From JAJPJX01 sp964568355 (GTDB lineage: Bacteria > Acidobacteriota > Terriglobia > Bryobacterales > Bryobacteraceae): 7,492 bases of DNA. This document shows, one piece after another, positions 1 through 5,151 of the stretch; position 1 is the first letter of the stretch, and each line of letters starts with the position of its first letter. Position numbers and translations under genes: made by a program. The notes below the pieces were generated by a model. The model did not search any database. It saw nothing but the letters and a program-made list of their open reading frames with translations, and was not told the DNA's origin. The stretch is taken from the NCBI GenBank assembly GCA_964568355.1, contig CAZMRK010000686.1, positions 1 to 7,492 on the forward strand, in the 5' to 3' direction.

Positions 1-1112
1 AGCCAGGGCGCGGTGACGCCCGCGAGATTCCCCATCCCGTTCTGCAGGCTGGTCCAGCGGCCGGCCGCGACTGGTCCGGAGAGCGTCTGGCTTACCGCCC
101 AGTGGTTGGACGAGAACATGCCGAAGGCGATGCAGCCTGCCATCAAAAAGGTCATCGCAAGCGACTCACTGTCCACAATGGCCACCGGAAGAATGATGGT
201 GGCGAGCGCCAGGCCGGCCCCGGTAAACGTCTTGCGGACGCGCGTAGGCGCCCCTCCGGCCGCGATCCAACGATCGGAGAGCCATCCGCTGACGGCCGAG
301 GAAAGCCCGATGGCCAGGTAGGCGATGGAGCCGAAAGCGGCCATTTTCTGCATCGAAAAGTGGCGCTCCATCACCATGTAGGAGGGCAGCCAGGTCAGCA
401 GGAAATACCACAAATAGTTTCCGCAGAACAAGCCGCCGAAAGTGCCCCAGGCGGAACGATGGCGTAGAATCTGGCCGATCGACGGGCAGCCGTGCGGATG
501 CGTGGCCGCGGCGCCCTGGCCGCGCGGTCGCCAGATCATCCAGGGCAGCAGCCAGACCAGGCTGGCCATGCCCAATACAATGAAGAACGGCCGCCAGCCG
601 AACTGGGCGATCAGGACCCCGCCCATCAGCGTACCCAGCGCCGGACCGAGCTTCGAGCCCATATCGATCAGCGCGTTCGCCAGTCCCCGATGATGCTCCG
701 GAAAGTGTCCGGAGAGAATCTTGGAATAAGCCGGATACGCTACCGATTCGCCCATCCCCAGCACCAGCCGCAGGAGAAATAACGAGGCGAATCCGCTGAC
801 CAGCCCCGTCGCCGCCGTGGCTCCGGACCAGAGCAGATAACCGACGGCATAGACCAGGCAAACATCGAACCGGTCTACCAGCCAGCCGGCGATGCCGAAA
901 AGCTGAAACGCCGCATAGGTCCAGAAGAAGCCCGAAAGCAGCAGCCCAAGTTGTTCCGGGGAAAGGTTGAGTTCGGCCTTGAGCGGTGGGGCCGCTACGG
1001 AGAGGTTTCCCCGGTCCACGTAATTGATGAAGACGGAGAGCACCAGGAGAACCAGCGCGATCCACTGTGCGCGCGACAACGGGGTCCTCGCGGCTGCCGG
1101 TGAAGTGATCAT
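1..1112 (-). CDS. MFS transporter, ACS (anion:cation symporter) type, partial (C-terminus beyond window)
   Basis: This is an inner-membrane secondary transporter, probably a proton- or cation-coupled importer of an organic anion. The frame is open from the ATG at 1112 to the window edge (370 codons visible), so roughly the last two transmembrane helices of an expected 12 are missing. Visible features are the first helix at residues 17-32 ending in the ACS-like NYVDRGNLSVAAP (30-42), motif-A-like GWLVDRFD (76-83), GMGESVAYPAYSK (119-131) in the region where ACS carriers have GxGEAxxxP, and the repeated motif GWLSDRW (276-282) after the central loop (about 193-222). An in-frame ATG lies at 1133; the 1112 start is preferred because it leaves the usual short N-terminus, but neither has a convincing Shine-Dalgarno. 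It is divergent from the MFS gene at 1252. Family assignment is firm; the substrate cannot be read from the sequence. Confidence 0.9.
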   Translation of the reverse strand, partial: MITSPAAARTPLSRAQWIALVLLVLSVFINYVDRGNLSVAAPPLKAELNLSPEQLGLLLSGFFWTYAAFQLFGIAGWLVDRFDVCLVYAVGYLLWSGATAATGLVSGFASLFLLRLVLGMGESVAYPAYSKILSGHFPEHHRGLANALIDMGSKLGPALGTLMGGVLIAQFGWRPFFIVLGMASLVWLLPWMIWRPRGQGAAATHPHGCPSIGQILRHRSAWGTFGGLFCGNYLWYFLLTWLPSYMVMERHFSMQKMAAFGSIAYLAIGLSSAVSGWLSDRWIAAGGAPTRVRKTFTGAGLALATIILPVAIVDSESLAMTFLMAGCIAFGMFSSNHWAVSQTLSGPVAAGRWTSLQNGMGNLAGVTAPW

Positions 1113-1180
1113 AGGACGGACCACCCATCTCATCACGCGACGGCCCGTGATGCAAGAGAAGGACGCGCTGCCGGGTGGGG

Positions 1181-1201
1181 GGAGAATTCCCGGGCTTCTC
1201 C
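1181..1201. promoter_or_regulatory. Possible operator: GGAGAA-N9-TTCTCC inverted repeat
   Basis: Six-base arms GGAGAA (1181-1186) and TTCTCC (1196-1201) flank a 9-nt spacer that itself contains the palindrome CCCGGG. It sits just upstream of the TTGACA box at 1207, where an activator or shared divergent regulator could bind. A six-base inverted repeat is expected by chance fairly often, so this is only a candidate. Confidence 0.25.
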
Positions 1202-1206
1202 TCAAA

Positions 1207-1236
1207 TTGACAATCGGCCGGCGCCTGATAGAGAAT
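1207..1236 (+). promoter_or_regulatory. Putative sigma70-type promoter of the rightward MFS gene
   Basis: A perfect -35 box TTGACA (1207-1212) is followed after 18 nt by GAGAAT (1231-1236), which matches four of the six bases of TATAAT. Transcription would begin near 1243, only about nine bases before the ATG at 1252. That fits the absence of a usable Shine-Dalgarno and suggests a nearly leaderless mRNA. Inferred from sequence only. Confidence 0.4.
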
Positions 1237-1251
1237 CGCCAGAACAACAGG

Positions 1252-2556
1252 ATGCTGAAAACGCAGAAGGTCCCCGAGCCCGCGTTACAGCAGGCGCGTC
1301 CCACGCATGTACGCCATATCGTCCTGGCGCTGACCGTGGCAGCCTACATGATCACCTATATGGACCGCGTGGTGATCTCCAATGCCGTTCCCGCTATACA
1401 AAAAGATCTGGGCCTGTCCCTGATTACCATGGGCTGGATACTGAGCGCGTATCAGTGGGGCTACGCCTGGTTCCAGATTCCGGGAGGGTGGCTCGGCGAC
1501 CGGATCGGACCGCGCAAGGCCCTCACCCTGATCGTTTCCTGGTGGTCCATCTTCACTTCGATTACCGGGCTTGCTTGGAATGCCGCCTCGATGATCGTGG
1601 TCCGGTTCCTGTTTGGTTTGGGCGAATCCGGGGCCTTTCCCATCGCGACCCGATCGCTATCGCGCTGGATGCTGCCTTCCGAGCGCGGCTTCGCCCAAGG
1701 GATCACGCACGCCGGCTCCCGGCTGGGGGCCGCTATCACACCGGCCCTCGTGGTTTCCCTGATAGCGGCCTATGGCTGGCGGATCGCTTTTGCCGTTTTC
1801 GGAGCGTTCGGCCTGGTTTGGGCCGTCTTGTGGTTCTGGTATTACCGCGATACGCCAGCAGCGCATCAATCGGTGAATGCTGCGGAGCGGGAATTGATCC
1901 ACACGGCCCTTGGCGGCGCAAGACCGGCAACCAATCGCGACGTGCCTTGGCGTGCCATCTTTTCCAGTTCGACCCTGTGGGTCGTCTGCATGATGTATTT
2001 CTGCTATGGCTATTGCATTACGATCTACCTGACCTGGTTTCCGACCTACCTGAAACAATACCGGCACTTCTCATTACAGCAGATGGGCCTGTTTACGAGC
2101 CTGCCGCTTGCCTGCGGCATCTTCGGTGATGCGTTGGGCGGATTAATCTCGGACTTCCTGGCCCGGCGAACCGGAAATCTGAAACTGGCGCGGCGCGTGG
2201 TGGCGATGACGGGATTCTTGCTCGCGGGCACGGCGATCCTGCCGGCGACGTTCACCGCCGTTCCCATGGTGTCTGTATGGTGGACCTGTTTCGCGCTGTT
2301 TGCGCTGGAGTTGACGGTGGGGATCTCCTGGGCGATTCCGCTCGATATCGGCGGCGAATACGCAGGGTCGGTCTCGGCGGTGATGAACACCTGGGGGAAT
2401 ATAGGAGGCGCGATTTCGCCCCCGGTGCTGGCTTATCTGGTGAGCGGCTATGGGTGGAATGTGCCGTTCGTCGTGGCTTCGGGCTTCTGCCTGGCAGCCG
2501 CTCTGCTGTACCTGAAGATCGACCCGGCCGAACGTATCGTGACCGCGCCGGCCTGA
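1252..2556 (+). CDS. MFS transporter, ACS (anion:cation symporter) type
   Basis: Complete 434-aa inner-membrane carrier of the usual length for the ACS family, which imports organic anions such as hexuronates, galactonate, glucarate and phthalate-like acids. Visible features are helix 1 (about 22-38) ending in ITYMDRVVISNAVP, the YQWGYAWFQIPGGWLGDRIGPRKA stretch (67-90) that contains the motif-A loop GWLGDRIGPRK (79-89), FGLGESGAFP in the GxGE region, a hydrophilic central loop (about 200-235), and the second-half motif GGLISDFLARR. The reading frame extends back to 1024, but the ATG at 1252 is chosen because it places about 20 polar residues before helix 1; the longer version would add 76 low-complexity residues antisense to the neighbour. 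There is no good ribosome-binding site. It is a paralogue of the divergent gene ending at 1112, shown by matching segments such as LTWLPSYMV/LTWFPTYLK. It lies 124 bp upstream of the Fe-S gene pair in the same direction, so it may supply that pair's substrate. Substrate unknown. Confidence 0.93.
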   Translation: MLKTQKVPEPALQQARPTHVRHIVLALTVAAYMITYMDRVVISNAVPAIQKDLGLSLITMGWILSAYQWGYAWFQIPGGWLGDRIGPRKALTLIVSWWSIFTSITGLAWNAASMIVVRFLFGLGESGAFPIATRSLSRWMLPSERGFAQGITHAGSRLGAAITPALVVSLIAAYGWRIAFAVFGAFGLVWAVLWFWYYRDTPAAHQSVNAAERELIHTALGGARPATNRDVPWRAIFSSSTLWVVCMMYFCYGYCITIYLTWFPTYLKQYRHFSLQQMGLFTSLPLACGIFGDALGGLISDFLARRTGNLKLARRVVAMTGFLLAGTAILPATFTAVPMVSVWWTCFALFALELTVGISWAIPLDIGGEYAGSVSAVMNTWGNIGGAISPPVLAYLVSGYGWNVPFVVASGFCLAAALLYLKIDPAERIVTAPA

Positions 2557-2558
2557 CG

Positions 2559-2577
2559 ATTTGGGACAAAATGCCCA
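2559..2577. promoter_or_regulatory. Operator-like site 1 (degenerate copy)
   Basis: ATTTGGGACAAAATG (2559-2573) matches the left part of the perfect palindrome at 2619-2647 at 14 of 15 positions. Its right arm is reduced to TGCCCA instead of TGTCCCA, one base short, so the dyad is imperfect. It begins three bases after the MFS stop codon. If the TATAAT at 2601 is the -10 box, this site is centred near -43, the usual place for an activator that contacts RNA polymerase at the -35 region. The cognate regulator is not in the window. Confidence 0.5.
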
Positions 2578-2600
2578 CGGCGTACCCGTAAGTCATTGAT

Positions 2601-2606
2601 TATAAT
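2601..2606 (+). promoter_or_regulatory. Putative -10 box (TATAAT) of the Fe-S gene pair
   Basis: A perfect TATAAT hexamer lies in a locally AT-rich stretch (2591-2620) of otherwise GC-rich DNA. No recognisable -35 box is found 16-18 nt upstream, which is expected of an activator-dependent promoter. The start would be near 2613, giving a leader of about 68 nt that includes the perfect palindrome. Confidence 0.45.
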
Positions 2607-2618
2607 ATGGTTGATAAA

Positions 2619-2647
2619 TGCATTTGGGACAAGATGTCCCAAATGCA
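2619..2647. promoter_or_regulatory. Operator-like site 2: perfect 13-bp inverted repeat
   Basis: Arms TGCATTTGGGACA (2619-2631) and TGTCCCAAATGCA (2635-2647) are exact reverse complements around the 3-nt spacer AGA. A dimeric transcription factor is the simplest reader. With a start near 2613 it would be centred at about +21, a position suited to repression. As RNA it could form a 13-bp hairpin, but a 3-nt loop and the lack of a following U-run argue against a terminator. I do not recognise the motif as that of a named regulator. Confidence 0.65.
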
Positions 2648-2667
2648 ACCTAACTAGTAGAATAACC

Positions 2668-2676
2668 GGAGAGGGG
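2668..2676 (+). promoter_or_regulatory. Ribosome-binding site of the Fe-S protein gene
   Basis: GGAGAGGGG lies upstream of the ATG at 2681, with the GAGG core six bases from the start. This is the strongest Shine-Dalgarno on the plus strand of the window and fixes the start of the 282-aa protein. Confidence 0.75.
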
Positions 2677-2680
2677 AAAG

Positions 2681-3529
2681 ATGAAGATCAACCCGCATAA
2701 GTGCGTCGCTTGCGGAAATTGCACTTACGTCTGTCCGATGGGGGCCATCTATATTGACCCCACCATCAAGCGGGCCACCATCGACCGCAACGAATGCGTG
2801 GAATGCTATTCCTGCTTCAACGGCATGAGCCAGGAGCACCTCAATCCCACCATGGTGCGCGGCTTGCGCAAAATCTTTCAGATGATGCGGCTGCGCTTCG
2901 ATCCGGAGCCGGATGTCTGCCCTACGGCTGCCTTCGAGCCTGATGAGCTGGTATGGCCGCGCGTGGTGCGCCGCGCTTTCTCGGATCCGCGCGTGCCTCA
3001 CGAATCCACCGGCGTGCAAGGACGCGGCACCGAAGAAGTGAAGACCAACGATGTCACCGGACGAGTCAAGAAGGGCGAAGCCGGATTCACCATCGAATTC
3101 GGCCGTCCGGGCGTCGGCGTCTGGTTCCACGAGATCCAGAAGATGACGCACGCCCTGGCCAAGGCCGGCGTCAGTTTTGAGAAGAAGAATCCGGTAACCT
3201 CCCTGATGAGCGATGTCGCGACCGGCACGCTGCGCCCCGATATCCTGAATGAAAAAATCCTCTCCGCGATCGTCGAAATCAAGGTCACCGTCGATCGCAT
3301 CGAAGAGATCATCCGCCTGGTCAAGGAAGTGGAAGGCCAGATCGATACGGTGGTAGCGCTGGGCGTAGGGGCGCGCTGCGATGACGATGGAGAGGACCGT
3401 GACGTAGGCCCGATCCTGGAGCGCCTGGGCTATAAGCTGGAGCGGGCCAAGACCAATGCCGGTCTCGGGCGGATCACCAATCCGGAAGATACGAAATTGA
3501 AGGAGAATACGGTCGGCGCCATCATGTAA
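2681..3529 (+). CDS. 4Fe-4S ferredoxin-domain protein with an uncharacterised C-terminal domain
   Basis: A 282-aa, apparently soluble cytoplasmic iron-sulfur protein. The N-terminus has a classical cluster motif C8-x2-C11-x2-C14-x3-C18-P, then a second C39-x2-C42-x2-C45. The expected fourth ligand of cluster two is absent at the normal spacing; C80-P81 is the likely replacement, after a 34-residue basic, helical insertion (46-79). Residues about 100-282 form a separate domain with the conserved-looking stretch GRGTEEVKTNDVTGR (114-128), then GRPGVGVWF (141-149) and a mixed helix/strand tail ending in KTNAGLGR (257-264). I do not recognise that domain as having a known function, though the combination looks like a family seen in other bacteria. 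It could deliver electrons to, or hold a cluster for, the product of the next gene, which starts 18 nt downstream. The strong ribosome site and dedicated palindromes upstream suggest regulated expression. An electron-transfer role is an inference from the ferredoxin fold alone. Confidence 0.85.
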   Translation: MKINPHKCVACGNCTYVCPMGAIYIDPTIKRATIDRNECVECYSCFNGMSQEHLNPTMVRGLRKIFQMMRLRFDPEPDVCPTAAFEPDELVWPRVVRRAFSDPRVPHESTGVQGRGTEEVKTNDVTGRVKKGEAGFTIEFGRPGVGVWFHEIQKMTHALAKAGVSFEKKNPVTSLMSDVATGTLRPDILNEKILSAIVEIKVTVDRIEEIIRLVKEVEGQIDTVVALGVGARCDDDGEDRDVGPILERLGYKLERAKTNAGLGRITNPEDTKLKENTVGAIM

Positions 3530-3547
3530 GCGCCCGCCTCGACGGCC

Positions 3548-4225
3548 ATGACCAACACGCTTCATCGTTACGGAGATTCCGCCAGCTTTTACGACGATTA
3601 CGTCGTATTCGCCATCCCCAGCCGCGGCAAGAACGACAAAGGCAGCGTACCCAAGCTCAAGCAGTTTCTGCAGATGGCGCTCGAACACCACCCCGTCAAT
3701 CTGGGCGACGCCATCCATGGCGGAGCCCTGCGGCCCAGCCGGCATATGCATCCCACGGCCCACTGGAACCGGGATCTGTCGCCGGACTTCCGCGCCGTCA
3801 TCGAAGGCGTCGATGCTCCTACAACCGTCGCCGCCGTCTTCGATCAGCGCATCAACGCCGAGAATTTCCTCAAGGCGGTCAAGGAAGCCGACCTGGGGCT
3901 GTGCGTGAATATTTCCACGTCGATTGATGGCGCGGAGCAATGCTGCCACTTCGCCAATCATGCCCGCCATAGCGTCGGATATTCGCTGGGATTCGAAGGC
4001 AAGACCGAGAAGCTGCCGAATACCCAGGTGCTCATGCTGACCACGATGTGCGGGCACGGGATGATCAGCACCAGCATGGCCAAAAAGATGATCGACTGGG
4101 TAAAGGAAGGCCGCCGTACGCCGGAGCAAGCGGTCACCTATATGGCCCGATTCTGTTCCTGCGGCGTATACAATCCCTCGCGCGCTAAGCGCATCCTCGA
4201 AGACGCCCGTACCAAGATCAAGTGA
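3548..4225 (+). CDS. Conserved cysteine-containing protein of unknown function, partner of the Fe-S protein
   Basis: A 225-aa protein with no signal peptide or membrane segment, so probably cytoplasmic. I do not recognise a characterised family. Cysteines are at 119, 132, 133, 168, 203 and 205, with striking local contexts: TTMCGHGMIS (165-174) and FCSCGVYNPSRAKRIL (202-217). These look like metal, cluster or catalytic positions, and H170 lies in the same motif. The N-terminus YDDYVVFAIPSRGKNDKGS (15-33) resembles a substrate- or nucleotide-binding loop only loosely. The gene is in the same frame as the ferredoxin-domain gene, which ends in TAA at 3527-3529. There is no clear Shine-Dalgarno, so translation is probably coupled. 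Its end overlaps the convergent minus-strand gene by 8 nt. The likely job is an enzyme or enzyme subunit working with the upstream Fe-S protein; the reaction is unknown. Confidence 0.8.
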   Translation: MTNTLHRYGDSASFYDDYVVFAIPSRGKNDKGSVPKLKQFLQMALEHHPVNLGDAIHGGALRPSRHMHPTAHWNRDLSPDFRAVIEGVDAPTTVAAVFDQRINAENFLKAVKEADLGLCVNISTSIDGAEQCCHFANHARHSVGYSLGFEGKTEKLPNTQVLMLTTMCGHGMISTSMAKKMIDWVKEGRRTPEQAVTYMARFCSCGVYNPSRAKRILEDARTKIK

Positions 4226-4952
4226 AGCGCTGCATGCGCTTCAGAAGCGGGCTCACTGCCGCGGCGCCCAGAGCCGAAAACAGCAGCAGCCAGACCGTCC
4301 AGGGCAGCCCCATCGCCAGAGCCGACGGCGGATAGCGGATCTCGATCCACTCGATGGGGCCGGCGGGAAGCCGCGCTTCGCCCCGATGCCAGACCGCATC
4401 CGCCAGCGACCGGACGCGGCGCGTGGCGAGATACCCCAATCCGTTTCCGGCGACCACCGCTTTCTCCACCGCCTCACCGCCAATAAGAACGCGCACCTTT
4501 GCGGTAACCGGCCTCAGCGGGCGGAAGCGCCAGCTTACCTGGCGCTCGCCAGGCACGCGCACCGCGGGCGTTTCCACGCGAATCCCGGCAGGAGCTTCGA
4601 GCCTGGCCTCGTCGACCGGTGCGCTGGCCTGCACGGTCAGGACGGCCGCTTGGCCGGGCGACAGCGGAGCATACGCAAAGAACGTTTCCAGGTAAGGGTA
4701 AAGCAGCAGGCAGGGCAGCCCGGCGGCGAGGGCCGGCAGCAGGACGGTCCGCAGATAGCGCGCATTGGCGGCCAGCAGGCCCTTCTGGGCGCGCCAGATG
4801 AGCGCGGGCTCGTCCGGAAAGAGCCGCAGTTCATAGAAGTGCGCCTGGCGCTTGCGCCGCGCCGCTTCGAGCGCCTTCTGATCGGACGTCAGGCGGAACA
4901 CCGCCAGAATCGCGACTCCCAGCAGGATTCCCGTAACCCCTAGAGCCCACAT
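4218..4952 (-). CDS. Three-segment membrane protein of unknown function (YidC/EMC3-like layout suspected)
   Basis: A 244-aa inner-membrane protein. Hydrophobic segments lie at about 4-19, 70-92 and 213-232. Between the first two is a charged, helical, coiled-coil-like stretch (20-65) beginning TSDQKALEAARRKRQ, and between the last two a hydrophilic, strand-rich domain (about 100-210) with PAGIRVETPAV and SWRFRPLRPVTAKV, probably periplasmic. TM1, charged helices, then TM2-TM3 is the general layout of EMC3/TMCO1-type members of the YidC superfamily, but the large domain between TM2 and TM3 is not typical, so this is a structural guess rather than a family call. It is the last gene of the minus-strand operon, starting 7 nt after the ribbon-helix-helix gene, with no clear ribosome site. 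The presence of a coding gene is well supported by membrane topology and operon context; its function is unknown. Confidence 0.75.
   Translation of the reverse strand: MWALGVTGILLGVAILAVFRLTSDQKALEAARRKRQAHFYELRLFPDEPALIWRAQKGLLAANARYLRTVLLPALAAGLPCLLLYPYLETFFAYAPLSPGQAAVLTVQASAPVDEARLEAPAGIRVETPAVRVPGERQVSWRFRPLRPVTAKVRVLIGGEAVEKAVVAGNGLGYLATRRVRSLADAVWHRGEARLPAGPIEWIEIRYPPSALAMGLPWTVWLLLFSALGAAAVSPLLKRMQRFT
4223..4243. terminator. Possible hairpin at the junction of two convergent genes
   Basis: TGAAGCGC (4223-4230) and GCGCTTCA (4236-4243) form an 8-bp perfect stem with a 5-nt loop TGCAT. The left arm includes the stop codon of the plus-strand gene, and the structure lies inside the last codons of the minus-strand gene. 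Placement suits a bidirectional terminator, but neither side is followed by a U-run, so intrinsic termination would be weak; it might instead protect the 3' ends. Confidence 0.4.
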
Positions 4953-4959
4953 CGCAGAA

Positions 4960-5151
4960 TCAGTCCAGATAGCCCAGCCCCTTGAGCTTGCGCGTGATCT
5001 CCTCGTCGGAATCGGAGCTCTCGATTTTGGCCAGCTCTCTTTCGAGAACGTGCTCCACGAACTCCTGCGCGGAGGAATAGCCCGCCACTTTGGCGCAGCG
5101 CTGGATCCGCTCCCAGAGCGGTTTGTTCAATTTGACGCTTGGTTGAAACAT
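4960..5151 (-). CDS. Small ribbon-helix-helix (CopG/Arc-like) domain protein
   Basis: A 63-aa protein. The predicted order is a short strand SVKLNK (5-10), helix one PLWERIQRCAKVAG (11-24), a turn GYSS, and helix two AQEFVEHVLERELAKI (28-43), matching the ribbon-helix-helix fold of small DNA-binding proteins. An acidic linker (SSDSDEE, 45-51) and the tail KLKGLGYLD follow. Such proteins usually act as dimeric repressors or antitoxins, but no toxin-like gene is adjacent. Its first 25 nt overlap the end of the phosphodiesterase gene in another frame, and the membrane-protein gene starts 7 nt after its stop. This points to translational coupling and a role tied to the operon, possibly autoregulation. 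There is no visible Shine-Dalgarno. DNA binding is inferred from the fold pattern only. Confidence 0.75.
   Translation of the reverse strand: MFQPSVKLNKPLWERIQRCAKVAGYSSAQEFVEHVLERELAKIESSDSDEEITRKLKGLGYLD

Larger units (their letters stand above)
1113..1251. promoter_or_regulatory. Divergent promoter region between two MFS genes
   Basis: This 139-bp spacer separates two outward-reading transporter genes and should contain both promoters. It holds a perfect TTGACA box directed rightward and a GGAGAA/TTCTCC inverted repeat, each listed separately. For the leftward gene no box pair stands out. The in-frame upstream extension of the right-hand ORF through this region and back to 1024 is not taken as coding, because it runs antisense over the start of the left-hand transporter. 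Confidence 0.6.

Noticed and set aside
166..1155. A 329-aa minus-strand reading frame over the left transporter
   Set aside because: It is an alternate frame of the MFS gene. Its translation is rich in Arg, Gly and Pro without motifs, while the neighbouring frame gives a textbook transporter.
1024..1251. An N-terminal extension of the complete MFS protein by 76 residues
   Set aside because: It would run antisense over the divergent transporter start and the shared promoter, and adds nothing typical of the family.
2561..2576. A sigma54 promoter (GG and GC elements in TTGGGACAAAATGCCC)
   Set aside because: The GG-to-GC spacing is 10 instead of the required 12 bases and the flanking consensus is missing.
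2619..2647. The palindrome as a Rho-independent terminator of the MFS gene
   Set aside because: The loop would be only three bases and there is no T-run after it; a related copy 63 bp upstream and a nearby TATAAT fit operator function better.
2634..2657. A 7-codon leader peptide (MSQMQPN) in the Fe-S operon leader
   Set aside because: It has no convincing ribosome site and no run of regulatory codons, and its ATG falls inside the palindrome; likely chance.
2654..4129. A 491-aa minus-strand reading frame antisense to the Fe-S gene pair
   Set aside because: It is full of His, Asp, Gly and Arg with no domain. The plus strand has ferredoxin motifs and a strong ribosome site, so this is a GC-rich mirror frame.
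4960..5151. An antitoxin of a toxin-antitoxin pair
   Set aside because: Neither neighbour resembles a toxin: one is a 701-aa phosphodiesterase and the other a membrane protein.
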